From Petunia secreta (lineage: Eukaryota > Streptophyta > Magnoliopsida > Solanales > Solanaceae): 64,000 bases of DNA. The stretch is from assembly GCA_029990175.1 (NCBI GenBank), contig JARKIP010000010.1, positions 42,154,001 to 42,218,000 on the forward strand, read 5' to 3'. The notes under the pieces were generated by a model. The model searched no databases and had not been told where the DNA came from. It saw only the letters and a list, made by a program, of their open reading frames with translations. Positions 1 through 10,890 of the stretch are shown here, in pieces. How positions within the stretch are numbered: position 1 is the stretch's first letter; each line of letters begins with the position of its first letter. A program made the position numbers and the translations under genes.

Positions 1-1959
1 TCCACTCAAAGTAAGGCATACAAGGTACTCAACAGAAGAACACAAGTAGTAGAAGAAAGTATGCATGTTGTGTTCGATGAATCAGATAAGGAAATAGGAG
101 AAGATGATGCAGATGATCAGGTGATTGGCTTAAGAAGAGAAGAAAGCATAGATGAACTGGAGGACTCGGATGAAAAGGAGAGCAAAGTCATGTCAGATGA
201 AGGAGTCAACTTGACAGGGGGAACTTCTGATGAAGCTGAAGATCAAGAAGGTCAAGAAGAATTTACTCAAGACGATGCTGCAGGTTCTTCTAATCAGATC
301 CAGATCAAGCCATGGAAATATCAAAGTTCTCACCCTTTAGAGAATGTTCTATCTGAACTGGATACAGGAATTATGACTAGGTCAGCATTAAAGAACTTCT
401 GTGCATTCTTTGCTTTCCTCTCAGCCTTGGAACCAAAAAATGTCAAAGAAGCTCTAGAAGATCCAGATTGGATTATAGCTATGCAGGAGGAACTTCATCA
501 ATTTGAAAGAAGCAAAGTGTGGCACCTAGTTCCTAAGCCAAAGGACAGATCCATAATTGGAACTAAATGGGTGTTCAGAAATAAGCTGGATGAACATGGC
601 ATAGTTACAAGAAACAAGGCAAGGTTGGTTGTTCAGGGCTACAGTCAAGAAGAAGGAATAGATTATGATGAAACCTTTGCACCAGTGGCACGAATGGAAG
701 CCATTAGAATGCTGATTGCTTTTGCTACATACATGGAATTCACACTGTATCAGATGGATGTGAAGAGTGCCTTCTTGAATGGGTACCTAAATGAAGAAGT
801 CTATGTAGTACAGCCTCCAGGTTTTGTGAACAATGAATTCCCTGATCATGTGTACAAACTGGACAAGGCTCTGTATGGTTTGAAGCAAGCTCCTAGAGCC
901 TGGTATGAAAGACTCTCAGGGTTCTTGATGAAAAATGGCTTTTCAAGAGGTAAAATTGACAACACACTATTTCTCAAGAAGCAAGGAAAGGATCTGCTGG
1001 TAGTTCAAGTGTATGTCGATGATATCATCTTTGGAGCCACTGATGAGGAGCTGAGCAAAGGTTTTGCTGACCTGATGGGAAGTGAGTTTGAAATGAGCAT
1101 GATGGGTGAATTGAATTTCTTCCTTGGGTTGCAGATAAAGCAGACGCCGGAAGGAACTATGATACATCAGCAAAAATATGTCAAGGAATTGTTGAAGAAG
1201 TTTAACATGGAAGGAGCTAAGGAGATGACTACTCCTATTGCTCCTGGAACAAAGCTGGACATGGATGAACTTGGTCTATCGACAAATGAGACTAAGTATA
1301 GAGGAATTATTGGCTCACTTCTTTATCTCACAGCAAGTCGACCTGACATAGTATACAGTGTAGGACTGTGTGCCAGATTTCAGTCAAAACCTAAGGAATC
1401 ACACTTGACAGCTGTGAAGAGAATTCTGAGATACTTGAAAGGGACTCAGGATCTATGCCTTTGGTATCCCAGAGGTGGAACTTTTGAACTAATTGGTTTT
1501 GCTGATGCAGATTATGCAGGTCATTTGGTTGATAGGAAAAGCACTTCGGGGATGGCACACTTCTTAGGTCCTTGCTTGGTGTCATGGGCTACAAAGAAAC
1601 AAAACTCTGTTGCCTTGTCAACTGCTGAAGCTGAGTATGTGGCAGCTGCTTCATGCTGCTCACAATTGCTATGGATCAAGCAGCAACTGGAGGATTTTGG
1701 AATCAAGTGTGGGGCAGTGCCAATCTTTTGTGACAACACTAGTGCTGTGAACATTGCCAAGAACCCAGTCCAACATAAAAGAACAAAGCACATTGATATT
1801 AGACATCACTTCCTTAGGGACAATGTTGAAAAAGGTCTAATTACTATGAATTCATGCAGGACTGAGGATCAAATTGCTGACATATTTACCAAAGCTTTGA
1901 ACAAGGTGCAGTTCGAGAGGAACAGGTTGGAGTTAGGGATGACCAAAATACACGGATGA
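1..1959 (+). CDS. Copia pol polyprotein, C-terminal part (reverse transcriptase and RNase H)
   Basis: The frame is open from base 1, so this is the 3' part of a longer gag-pol ORF whose gag, protease and most of integrase lie outside the window. An acidic linker covers roughly codons 20-120. The copia reverse transcriptase follows, with the KARLVVQGYSQ and DVKSAFLNG blocks and the catalytic YVDD at about base 1012. RNase H has GFADADYAG near 1500, STAEAEYVA near 1620 and a CDNTSAV / KHIDIRHHF C-terminal block, ending at TGA 1957-1959. There is no internal stop or frameshift, unlike most other element genes here, which suggests a fairly recent insertion. The protein would copy element RNA into DNA inside the virus-like particle. 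Confidence 0.9.
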   Translation, partial: STQSKAYKVLNRRTQVVEESMHVVFDESDKEIGEDDADDQVIGLRREESIDELEDSDEKESKVMSDEGVNLTGGTSDEAEDQEGQEEFTQDDAAGSSNQIQIKPWKYQSSHPLENVLSELDTGIMTRSALKNFCAFFAFLSALEPKNVKEALEDPDWIIAMQEELHQFERSKVWHLVPKPKDRSIIGTKWVFRNKLDEHGIVTRNKARLVVQGYSQEEGIDYDETFAPVARMEAIRMLIAFATYMEFTLYQMDVKSAFLNGYLNEEVYVVQPPGFVNNEFPDHVYKLDKALYGLKQAPRAWYERLSGFLMKNGFSRGKIDNTLFLKKQGKDLLVVQVYVDDIIFGATDEELSKGFADLMGSEFEMSMMGELNFFLGLQIKQTPEGTMIHQQKYVKELLKKFNMEGAKEMTTPIAPGTKLDMDELGLSTNETKYRGIIGSLLYLTASRPDIVYSVGLCARFQSKPKESHLTAVKRILRYLKGTQDLCLWYPRGGTFELIGFADADYAGHLVDRKSTSGMAHFLGPCLVSWATKKQNSVALSTAEAEYVAAASCCSQLLWIKQQLEDFGIKCGAVPIFCDNTSAVNIAKNPVQHKRTKHIDIRHHFLRDNVEKGLITMNSCRTEDQIADIFTKALNKVQFERNRLELGMTKIHG

Positions 1960-2602
1960 CCCAGCAGGTAATCCCCTTGAAATTGGCTAGTTAAGTAGTA
2001 AAAGTGTCTGTTAGAAACTTGTCATTACTATCTGGGCTAAATTGGTACTTGAATTAGTACACTCGTTTTTAGTGTTTTGAGCATTAGGTACAAATAATGT
2101 GATCCCATGAAGAACCTACTGTGTACTGAGGAGGAACCAGTGTTAACGTGAGGAATCGTGTCCAGGTACAGTAAACCTACTCTATTTGTTAGTTGTCACA
2201 ACTGAAATTAAAATTGTTTATTGTACGTGCATCATGAGAGATTCTCCATAGTCTCATAACTGTCCAAAATTATAGGAACACATTCCTTTTTAGGATAGAA
2301 CTCCTTTTTAAATTGCTTGGACCCCACTTCTTGAAAAGGGTATATTTAAATTAAGTTCATAACCGTCAAATCTCTTAACTTCTCCCGGTTCTCAAAAAGT
2401 TCAAAAAGCTGCCCTTCTTTATACTCATTATTTTTTCCTTCCCTAGACATTGTCACTTCACCAAAACCCTCTCTCTTTCTACAACACTTCTTCAATCTCT
2501 CATGATCTCATCCACCTCTTCCAATTGAACATCAAAATTCTCTCAAGCCCTAAAATAGATAAACCGTCAACAAACTCAGGACTCTCTACAAAATTCTTCA
2601 AG
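1960..2602 (+). other. Spacer between pol and the extra ORF of the Sirevirus
   Basis: About 640 bases with no recognised gene. An open frame extends upstream of the extra ORF to an ATG at 2450, but this 51-codon extension looks like 5' leader sequence (serine/leucine/isoleucine-rich, no motif). A pyrimidine-rich stretch at about 2380-2450 could serve as a splice acceptor or leader for expressing the downstream ORF. That is an inference. Confidence 0.5.
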
Positions 2603-4648
2603 ATGTCTGAAAGACCACCTCCATCCACTCTTGCTGAAAGAATTGCTAGGGCTCGCCTAAAATTTCTCAAAAAGGGGGACAAGAAACTGGTCAAGAAGTT
2701 AAAATCAAGAGCCGTTCCTTCAACACCCACTACTCAAAGTTCATCTCAACCGTTACCTGAGGTAATTTCTGATCCTACTCCATCTACACCTGTTGGTTCA
2801 GTTGATATAGCCAGTCCTGGCATTGTAGAAACTGAAACCCTAGTTGCTGAATTAGATAAAATAGTAGATGTTGAGCAGAGGGACAACATAGATAGGGGGA
2901 ACCCACGTGAGGAGGAACAAGAAACTAAAGAGAATGAACCTAGAGAAGATGTGCAGGATGGTGTAGACGGTGTGTCTAGAGGCGAGTTAAATATAGCCGA
3001 AAAAATAGAAGAACAGTTGAGGGAACTGGATAATGATGAATCTCTGGGAAAAGATGTTGGTGAGTCAAGTAAAGATGTGAGTGGAACAGGGGTATGTTTA
3101 GAGGATTCTGTGCCTAAAAGTCCGGAGTGTGTTGGACCTGCTACTGCTGAAGCTTATGGGGGTGTGAGACAAGAGCCAGTTGCTTGTCAAAACCCCACTG
3201 GAGCTGAGGATGCAGATTTTAGCTGGACAGAATCTGATGAGGAAGTAAACAAGGAAGTTGTTGTTGAAAAGCAAGAGGGTGACAAGAAAGAACAAAAATC
3301 AAGAAGAAAAAGAAAATTTGGGGCAGAAGATGAGAAGGTGATAGGTGAGGAAGAGGAGGATGAGGTGGTGTTTGTAAAAGAAAATAAAGTAGAGCCTGAA
3401 AAAAGAAGAAGGTTGGTGAGAGATGGGAAACCAGTGTTGAAATCTAGACTGGTAGATGAAGACAGTGAAGGAGGTGACCAAGAGGCTAGTGAGCCTGTGG
3501 TCAGGAGAGTTGGTACTAGGTCGGCTTTCAAAATGCAGATGGAGAAGATTGAAAAGCTAGGAAAGACAGTAAAAAATGTGAAGATGAGGGAAGAAGAGAA
3601 GAAGAAAGAAGAAGAGGAGAAGAGAGCTGGTGAGGAAGAGGAGGAAAGTGAAGCTGGGAGTTATGTGGAACCCAGTGATTCTGATACTGACAGTGAGGTG
3701 GAGAGTAAGAAGAAAAGAAAAGAAGTGGATAGGGAAGCCTTCTTTTCTAGACATCAGGTGCTGCCAGGGAATATTCTGTATGATGAAAAGGAGTTTCATA
3801 TGAAATCCTTGTTGAGAATGATAGGAGATCAGGGTTGGTTGAGCTTGTTTGGAAACAATGACAGGAAGCTGTTTGTGGATGAAGTCAGGGAGTTTTATAC
3901 AAATTGCAGGGTAGTAGCCAGGAGGGTGTTTACCACTGTGAAAGGAGTGGAGATTGAATTTGGGAGACCCGAACTGGGTGTGATTCTGGATGTACCTGCT
4001 GAAGGGTATTGCAGGTATGTTAAGCTAAAATGGCCAAAGAGGACAGATAGAGTTACTCCCTTAGATGTTGTGAGAAAGTTTTCAGGGAAACCCAGATTGA
4101 GGAAGGAGAGGAAGGTTGAGAAAAAGGAAATGGAGCCTGCACATCAGCTTTTGTTTGAGTTTGTGCATAGGTTTCTTCTGCCTAGGGGGGAAAGAAATTG
4201 TGAGGCCAGTGCTCTTGATCTGACCTATATGGATCTGATGGACAGAGGGGTAAAAATAAATTTGCCTGGGCTCATTATTAGGCACTTAAAGAGAATCTGT
4301 GATACTGATCAGAAGCCACACTCTCTTGTGCATTCTTACATCATCCATCAGATTCTAGAGCATTTTGGAGTGCCTTTAGGTGCAGGGAAGAAGCCAACTA
4401 TCCATCAGAGGTTTGGGGTTAATGTGCTGAAAAGCTGTGACTTCTTTCAAGAAAGCAGGGCTTCCAAAAGGCCAATGCAGGTCAAGCAGGAGCAGTCCGA
4501 GGACAGTGAAGAGTTTGGACCTGATGAGGCCATTGGTGCTGTGCAGGAACTGGAGAAAAGTCCTACCCCACCTGATCTTTACTCCTCCCTATTCTCCCTT
4601 GATTGCATGATTTGGATAATTAAGACAATTTCAATTTTTGTTGTGTAA
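2603..4648 (+). CDS. Sirevirus extra ORF in the envelope position, 681 aa
   Basis: A single uninterrupted ORF between pol and the 3' LTR. The ATG at 2603 (MSERPPPSTLAERIARAR) is chosen over the in-frame ATG at 2450 because charged, family-like sequence starts there. The first half is acidic and low in complexity, with runs of E/D and K/R (about 3230-3740) predicted to be disordered or coiled coil. The second half, from about 3740, is a folded-looking domain with the pattern FYTNCRVVARRVFTTVKGVE and EFGRPELGVILDVP. It resembles the 'putative plant transposon protein' domain of retroelement extra ORFs. I see no signal peptide. The C-terminus has a short hydrophobic stretch (about 4590-4645) that could be a membrane anchor. 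'Envelope-like' describes position, not proven function. Confidence 0.75.
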   Translation: MSERPPPSTLAERIARARLKFLKKGDKKLVKKLKSRAVPSTPTTQSSSQPLPEVISDPTPSTPVGSVDIASPGIVETETLVAELDKIVDVEQRDNIDRGNPREEEQETKENEPREDVQDGVDGVSRGELNIAEKIEEQLRELDNDESLGKDVGESSKDVSGTGVCLEDSVPKSPECVGPATAEAYGGVRQEPVACQNPTGAEDADFSWTESDEEVNKEVVVEKQEGDKKEQKSRRKRKFGAEDEKVIGEEEEDEVVFVKENKVEPEKRRRLVRDGKPVLKSRLVDEDSEGGDQEASEPVVRRVGTRSAFKMQMEKIEKLGKTVKNVKMREEEKKKEEEEKRAGEEEEESEAGSYVEPSDSDTDSEVESKKKRKEVDREAFFSRHQVLPGNILYDEKEFHMKSLLRMIGDQGWLSLFGNNDRKLFVDEVREFYTNCRVVARRVFTTVKGVEIEFGRPELGVILDVPAEGYCRYVKLKWPKRTDRVTPLDVVRKFSGKPRLRKERKVEKKEMEPAHQLLFEFVHRFLLPRGERNCEASALDLTYMDLMDRGVKINLPGLIIRHLKRICDTDQKPHSLVHSYIIHQILEHFGVPLGAGKKPTIHQRFGVNVLKSCDFFQESRASKRPMQVKQEQSEDSEEFGPDEAIGAVQELEKSPTPPDLYSSLFSLDCMIWIIKTISIFVV

Positions 4649-4852
4649 CTAAATAGAGTGGTGCTGCTGTCACCCTCTAGATGTTGATTTTAAATTTCTT
4701 ATGTTTGCGACTGTTTCTTGTTTCAGTACCTGGTTCCTTGTTGGGCCCTTATTTTGATATACCTATGTTCTTGACACTGATGAGTTGCCTTGTGCTCTAG
4801 ACTAGATTAATCTGACAGGTTCCTGCAGGTCTTTGAATCTTTTCGATGATGC

Positions 4853-4868
4853 CAAAAGGGGGAAGAAG
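4853..4868 (+). promoter_or_regulatory. Upstream extra polypurine-tract motif
   Basis: CAAAAGGGGGAAGAAG preceded by GATGATGC, about 130 bp before the LTR. It is an extra copy of the second-strand primer motif found directly at the LTR. Multiple purine-tract motifs upstream of the 3' LTR are a known Sirevirus trait. Confidence 0.6.
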
Positions 4869-4982
4869 GAATGTTGGGGTGTTTGTGACCTAACTCATCT
4901 GTTTTTATTGTTCTGTTATTTTTCGTTCTTGTTTTTGGTATATGTTATGTAGGTTCTTGGGCAACATTGGTTTGTCATCATC

Positions 4983-4994
4983 AAAAAGGGGGAA
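4983..4994 (+). promoter_or_regulatory. Polypurine tract of the Sirevirus
   Basis: AAAAAGGGGGAA lies immediately before the LTR start TGTTGAGA, the expected site for priming plus-strand DNA synthesis. Confidence 0.75.
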
Positions 4995-4996
4995 TT

Positions 4997-5899
4997 TGTT
5001 GAGAGCTGGTTTTGAAGTATGACAAACGAGAAGGACACTGAGGTTCAGGAGAAGAACCTTGTCCTTGAGATGAAGGACACGCTTGATCGAAAAGATTACG
5101 GGTTGCAAATCCCTGTGGAACTAGGAGTAGTGGCGCGTGGTTGTTGACGTATCCTAGTCAGACTAAAAGAGGCGGTGTCCAGGCTGTATCTTTGAAGTGT
5201 GGACAAGAGTTAGACTTTAACATGGAAAAGAGTAACTGCGAATCTGATATTGCCATAATTAAAGAGAACTCCCAGCAGGACTCAACTAGGGTTGTAAGAC
5301 CTGTATAAAAGCAAGTAGAAGAGACAGCCGAAATTGGTTTTTCAAATAGAGAGTTGAGAGCATATAGAGGTGATCTGAAGAACTGTCTACGTCGGAAAAC
5401 TGAAGAAGACAACTGGTTTGCATGCAGAGTATTTGAGTCTAGATCTCTTGTCTAGGTTCATCGAGTTGTAAGTTGTCTTTGTTACAAGTGTTCATTGTTT
5501 TGTCTATTAGCTTATTTCAGAAGCATATGTATTAGGCAAACTACTTTGTGATTACTAGAAAAAGCTAGAGTTTAGCTTTGGTTAGTGATTAGGGTCTAGA
5601 GTGTAGCCCCTTGGTTACAGAGTTTGTAATCTGAAACGTTGCTCTTGTGTTAGTGGATTGAGATTCAAAATCCCAGAGTGTGGGTCGTGGTTTTTCTCCC
5701 TTGAGCAAGGAGTTTTCCACGTAAAATCCTTGTGTTCTTGGTGAATGCTTTGAAGTGTGTTCTTAAGTACAGTTTGCATAAAAGAGAACTGAGGAACCTT
5801 GTTCTACTACGGAAGAACCAGGTTCTTACAACAAAAATCGGAGGACACTATTCAACTCCCCCCCTTCTAGTGTCCTTAGGAGGTGCTAAAAGTATAACA
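4997..5899 (+). repeat. 3' LTR of the Sirevirus
   Basis: It begins TGTTGAGAGC after the purine tract. A TATA box (CTGTATAAAAGC) lies at about 5302-5313. A CCCCCCC run near 5860 is typical of the end region of this LTR type. The right end is uncertain because the 5' LTR is outside the window; 5899 assumes an end in TATAACA. Confidence 0.65.
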
Positions 5900-7993
5900 G
5901 ATACCCTTGTGCACGAGGCAAATCATCATCTGACCGCTGTCGTTGCCTCGTAGTAACTCACCCGGTTGCATGATTGCACAGATTCCTTTTACTTCAGGCA
6001 GAGTGTTTGTCTCTTCGGGCCCCAATTTTGCTCCCATCGGAAGCTTAGCTTTGGCCGCTTCTTTCAATTCTTTCATCCATTTATAGTCCTCGGTGACTTG
6101 TTTTGGAGAGAGGGGTTTGAGTATGAAACTCTTTCCGTCGAGCTTTACATTGTAAGTGTTGGATCTGCCATTGTGAACAGCTGTTCGGTCATATTGCCAC
6201 GGTCGACCCGATAGCAAATGACAAGCTTGCATTGGAACCACATCGAATATCATTTCATCTTGATACTCTCCGATTTTAAACTTGATCCACACTTGTTTGA
6301 CAACTCTCAATTCTCCACACTCATTCAGCCATTGTAATTTGTAAGGGTGGGGATGCTTCAAAGTAGTTAGTCCCATTTGTGAGACCAAAGTTTGGCTCAC
6401 CACATTCGCACAACTACCAGAATCAGTGATCATCGAACACACCTTTCCCCTTACTCGACATCGGGCATGAAAGAGGTTTTCTCTTTGGTTATCCTCTTCT
6501 TCAAGAGTCATGCAGCTCAAATTCCTTCGAACCACAAAAAACATTTCCGGATGATCAGCTTCGGTAGCCTCACGATCATCATCACCTTCAGCTCGGTCAG
6601 TCTCCTCGATAAATTCCTCCTCGGTGTCACTCGCTTGCTCATGGACGGTTCCATCTTCGAGCAGAAGCATAACTTTACGAGTTGGACACTCTTTTGCCAT
6701 GTGACCATAACCCTTGCATTTGTGACACTGAATATTTGAAGCACTAGGAGAGTTGAGTTGAACTTTACCTCCCACTTCTCTCGACTGGTTAACGGTCACA
6801 CTATTTTCGAAGGGTCTCTTCGAATCTCGAACAGTGTTAGCACTTGTTTGGTTTGGACTCTTCCATTCTTTACCTCGGTTCAAAGGAGTAGAAGTAGTGA
6901 CTCCTCGATACCGGTTTGCCTTATCGTCCTTCACCAATTTTTCAGCTTCGGTGGCAGCATCGAACAGATCTTCCAACGTGTGATACACGTGGAGCCTCAA
7001 TTGAGACGACACATCCCTAGCCAAGCCATTTTTGAATCTGATAATGGCTTGCTCTTCATCCTCTACCAGATCAACATTCAATCGAACCTTTTCGAACTCA
7101 TCATGGTACTCTTGGACTGACTTGGACCCTTGCTTTAGCTCGTAGAGATTTTGCATTTGAGTTTGCCTGTACTTAGCACTCAAATACTTAGCATCCATTG
7201 CTCTCTTCAATTGTGGCCAAGTAGTGACTTCGGGATAGTCATTCCTTCGTCTATGCCTCTTGTCAGATTCCCACCATGTAGATGCATAAGCTTCGAACGA
7301 AGCAATGGCATGGGCAGCTTTTCTCTCACCTGTCATCTCATTGGTTTCAAAGATGCGCTCCATTTTAAGCTTCCATTCAAGATACTCATCAGGATCACTA
7401 GTTCCTTTAAAGGGTGGAATAGTGATCTTGACACTGTTCAAATTTGAGTCTCGAACACCACGAGCCGGTTCGGGAAACTCATCACCACGATCATCAGCCT
7501 CACGCTCAATATTTCTTTCAACATTTGCGCCTCGGCCTCGACCTTGGAAATTTCCACGACCTTGGTGAGCTTGCCTTCGTTGAGCGAATGGCGGCTCGGT
7601 CTCATATTCATCCTCGGGAAATTCCTCTTCGATAACCTCTTCGACAACGGCTCCAAGATCTCTTCGGGCCCTTGGAAGTGGTATCCTTTCTCCTCGGGGA
7701 ATGCCCAAGTTTTGTTGCGCTTGGGGATTGCCCAAGTTAAGCTCTCTTCGAATTGCTTCACTTGTCAACTGATGTTGTCTTACAAGCTCAGCATACAGTT
7801 CAGGCTTCATTGGAGTGGATTGGCTCGTTCCAGCGCCGGACCCATGCATGGCCACGGACGCGCTTCCCTGTTCGAGTTGAGCTACTCGAATACTCACTCC
7901 TCTTACTTCGGCACTGACACCTTGTATCGCAGCCATGAGATCGGCTAACGACACTTCGGGCTTCTCAATGCTTTTGCCGTCGTTTCCAGCCAT
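5900..7993 (-). CDS. Gypsy gag-protease polyprotein, truncated at its 3' end
   Basis: Start MAGNDGKS at 7993 is preferred; an in-frame ATG lies six codons upstream at 8011. Counting from 8011, an N-terminal region rich in E and R precedes a retrotransposon gag domain (about residues 190-345, with ASTWWESD and the QGSKSVQEYHDEFEKVR block). A CCHC zinc knuckle, CHKCKGYGHMAKEC, is at 429-442. An aspartic protease active site, ITDSGSCANVV, has its Asp at residue 530; the second residue is Ser rather than the more common Thr. The frame is open until the Sirevirus LTR and its last few codons are LTR sequence. Gag builds the virus-like particle, the knuckle binds RNA and the protease processes the polyprotein. 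Confidence 0.85.
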
Positions 7994-9202
7994 GGTACCT
8001 GCACAAGTCAAAGATCAAACAAATGTTAAAGAGTTATAAATATCCTCACACACTCCCTCACCTTTGATGGGTGGCACTCTGGTCCACTCAATTTATGGGT
8101 TCGGTTTTGGTCACTCAAGGACTTGTTAACAGTGGCTCGTCTGATTGATCGGTCCTCTAAGATCCTTCAAGTTCGACAATAGTCACTGTCTCTTCGGAAA
8201 GAGTGAAGTGATGTTCGACTCGATGGAACGGACGCTTTTAACTGAGCTCGGGGAGTCAAAGAAATTTCTACGAAAATTTGGGCTTCGGTCACCCCTTCTC
8301 ACGAGTTCCTATCAGCTCAAACGAGTTAGTACGACCTCGAGTAGGACAATTACTCAAAAGATCCACTAACTAGAAATTTGACACGAAAGAAAGTGAGAAC
8401 CTAGGAGACTCTACCCTTTGATTCCCTTTTGGAATCCTTTTCGATCACACCAACTCTTGTCCGTACAAGAGTGGTCCCTCCTTGGTACGGATAGGGTTTT
8501 TTTTTTTTTTTTACCTTATCCACTTTCCCTTTTCAGCCGAAAATTTTCACCTGGGGTTTGATGTTTAAACTTTTACCCCTTTCTTCTTCAATGGAACAGT
8601 GACCTTTGCTCCGACGTACGGACAAATCAACTTCGGTTCACTGATCACAAATCTCAACAGATCTGGGTTGCTCTTTCGACTCCGGTTCCAAACAACATCG
8701 GAGGAAATCAAAGTTCGTCGAACTAAGAACCAGCTCGCCGTGTCGTACACTGTTACAATTTTGTAACAACTTTCCGGCGTACGGACAACGTTTTCAAGCT
8801 CAGAACTTCGATTTTCAAGCAACAAACAAACCCAAATCACTCAAGAACCACCAATCTTCATCGGTTTCAACCAAACACGATGGGTTTCAAGTTCCAGCCA
8901 CCATTAAAGCTTAAAACAGTCCAAAATTTCACCAAGAAACCCTAGTCACGAAATCAGTACGTCGGGTACTTGTTGGAATCAGGAAACAATGGTGAACAAG
9001 AATCAATGGTTGTTTATCCCAAACAACCAATAATCAAACACAATTTTTGAGTTTTCTTTTAACACTTTTTTTTTTTTGTAAAGTAGTAACACCAACAGTA
9101 ACAACCAAATCAAGAACACGAAACGGAAAACAAAGACACAACGCACGAAAAGTAAAGATAACTTGAACAGGATTTGGGGTTGTAGAAACAAGCCCAAACC
9201 TT
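7994..9202 (-). other. Leader of gypsy element G1
   Basis: About 1.2 kb between the primer-binding site and gag with no convincing gene. It includes T runs at about 8497-8512 and 9068-9079 on the + strand. Short ORFs here have no motif and look accidental. Confidence 0.55.
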
Positions 9203-9214
9203 GCTCTGATACCA
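9203..9214 (-). promoter_or_regulatory. Primer-binding site, initiator methionine tRNA type
   Basis: On the minus strand TGGTATCAGAGC, the usual plant initiator tRNA-Met binding sequence, lies two bases inside the LTR end (...GCATTGCACCA). It primes minus-strand DNA synthesis and fixes the element's orientation. Confidence 0.85.
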
Positions 9215-9216
9215 GA

Positions 9217-9968
9217 TGGTGCAATGCAAACCCGAAGAAGTTGCTAAGCACAAACGCGGAAGATAAACAAGAAAGTTAAAAGATAGAAGCAAGACAAGAC
9301 TTGCTTCTTTCGAAAGAACAGTGAGGAACCTGTCTCAAAGCTCGATCAAAAGGGACACAAGAATCACCCTAACTATGCAACAATCCTCAAGAGAACATTG
9401 CCTCTTGCAAACTGAATGATCAAAGAGGAATGTTCAATCGGATTAACTGAAAGCCACAAGTCCATAAAATCCCTCACAGGGTTTTGCTCACGACGGAGAC
9501 AAGAGAAAGGTGCTCGGCACTTTCATTAATTTATCATTCTTCCAAAAAAACTAGTTGTTTACAATGAAAGGAAACAAGGTTTATATAAGAAATACTAAGG
9601 GTAAACTAGTAAAAGGGTCACAGGCGACAAATAGAAATAAGCCACGCAGGGCTGAGTTAAATTGTGTTCGGCAGAATTTGACTTCGGTAAGCCTTGGCTT
9701 CGGTTCTCGATTGTCTGCTCGAACACACTCATTGTCTTTGGACGCTCAATTGTCTTCGAGCCCATTGTCCTCGGTCACTTTGCCTTCGGGCTCAAATCTG
9801 AAGATAATGCCTTCGGTTCTTGAGCCCGGCCACTCAGCTTCAGAGCAATTATTTTCCTTCGGCCAGGCTAAGTGAACGTGCACATCGTGCAGCAGCTTGG
9901 CTTGGCTTCTTGTCATCGGTCTCCTCGGTGGATCGAACACTTGATCAGCACGTGTTCGGGCTGCATCA
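9217..9968 (-). repeat. 5' LTR of gypsy element G1
   Basis: The left edge (TGGTGCAATGC on +) is fixed by the adjacent primer-binding site. The right edge is set at TGCATCA, which makes short inverted ends with TGGTGCA (6 of 7 match). A minus-strand TATA box (TTATATAAAC) lies at about 9578-9588. A clearly related but diverged sequence lies at 58445-59240. The 3' LTR is not in the window, so the right boundary is moderately supported. Confidence 0.65.
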
Positions 9969-10566
9969 GTATGTGCGAGTGTATATGTATATTTGCTGAG
10001 GTGTAAGGACAAGTTATGAATTGGTGCTTTGGAGAGTTGTACTACAAGCTTGAATGAGTTGTTCAGATGCCTAGTGTGTGTATATAGATGAGGTGGATGC
10101 TTATGTGGCATACACGTGGACAAAGAGTGATGATGTGGAATTCGTGTAGTAGAAGTATAGTTGTGACTTAGCAACTTGGCTAGTATTTAATTAAAATACT
10201 TATAAATATGAATAATTAATATAAAAATATAAAAATTGTAAATAATTATAAATAAATGTATTTAACCACAGATAAATATAAATGAGCTCAAATAATACTA
10301 ATTAAATATAGATAGCCACAAATAATTATTGAATGATGTCGTAATGTGTTAAATTCCATAAAATAGCATACGTATTTTAAAAAATAACCTAAATGATGCA
10401 ATCACCTAATATAGTCACAATTAAGTAAGAATAGGGGATTAATAATAGTATTACGCACATAAATGCAAGTTATCTAATGCAATTTTGTTTGAAAAATTAC
10501 TATTATCGATTTTAATTAAATATAGCCAAATTGCGAAAAACTGAGGGACAAAATTGGGTGTCAACA
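9969..10566 (-). repeat. Fragment of a Tat-type LTR interrupted by G1
   Basis: The right end AAAATTGGGTGTCAACA matches the LTR ends at 13899 and 30083, so on the minus strand this is an LTR start (TGTTGACACCCAATTT). The rest differs from those LTRs and is very A/T rich. G1's LTR cuts it at 9968. No coding sequence is supported. Confidence 0.55.
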
Positions 10567-10890
10567 GCCCAGTAGTGGCATGTTTATTTTCGCGCCTAAG
10601 TCTCGCTTAGACTAGGGCTTATGTAAACTCCAATTATGGCTAATTGATATTATCAATGAAATGAACTTGATTTAATATCTCTTTGTTTCTGCGATTTTGT
10701 ATACCAAAGTTATCTTTTACATGCATCGGCTCGGGAATAAGACGTTGTTCCTGTTGAACCCCAAAAATTACCCTTTCTTTAAGAAAAGATAGGTTTCGGG
10801 TATAATGTTCAACAAAATGGGATTCCAAAGGGCTTTCTTTGGAGTCGCCACCTAATTTAGGAGAATTAGGAACCAATTAATTAAATAATG
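10567..10890. other. Unassigned retroelement segment with a tRNA-Arg-like primer-site complement
   Basis: No gene. TGGAGTCGCCA (about 10840-10850) is the complement of TGGCGACTCCA, the type of primer site used by Ogre-like Tat elements, and lies about 40 bp left of the T LTR. It is probably remnant leader of a minus-strand Tat element. Whether it belongs to T1 or to an older insertion is unresolved. Confidence 0.4.

Larger units (their letters stand above)
4649..4996 (+). other. 3' untranslated region of the Sirevirus before the LTR
   Basis: No gene is visible. The segment holds two copies of a purine-tract motif close to the LTR and otherwise T-rich sequence. Confidence 0.5.
1..5899 (+). 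mobile_element. Sirevirus-type Ty1/copia retrotransposon, 3' part
   Basis: The element runs off the left edge of the window. Visible in order: the end of pol with reverse transcriptase then RNase H, a non-coding spacer, a long extra ORF in the envelope position, two purine-tract motifs, and a 3' LTR beginning TGTTGAGAGC. Copia order, an extra ORF after pol and a repeated AAAAGGGGGAA-type polypurine motif together fit the Sirevirus (SIRE1/Maximus) lineage. It is inserted into a minus-strand gypsy gag gene, whose reading frame stops at the LTR. The exact right end is uncertain (5853-5899); 5899 is preferred because the sequence before it ends TATAACA. Confidence 0.8.
5900..9968 (-). mobile_element. 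Ty3/gypsy element G1, 5' part
   Basis: On the minus strand, reading right to left: 5' LTR (9968-9217), primer-binding site (9214-9203), a leader of about 1.2 kb, then gag-protease, cut off by the Sirevirus LTR. The rest of pol is either left of the window beyond the Sirevirus or missing. The CCHC knuckle followed by a DSG-type protease in one ORF fits a Ty3/gypsy element; the lineage is not clear from gag alone. Confidence 0.8.

Noticed and set aside
3187..3531. Minus-strand Ser/Phe-rich ORF
   Set aside because: It mirrors the E/K-rich part of the Sirevirus extra ORF on the + strand.
7151..7948. Plus-strand ORFs across G1
   Set aside because: They are shadows of the gag-protease frame on the minus strand, which has clear domains.
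9746..10174. 142-codon minus-strand ORF
   Set aside because: It crosses the LTR edge of G1 and has a low-complexity H/T/P-rich start with no known domain.
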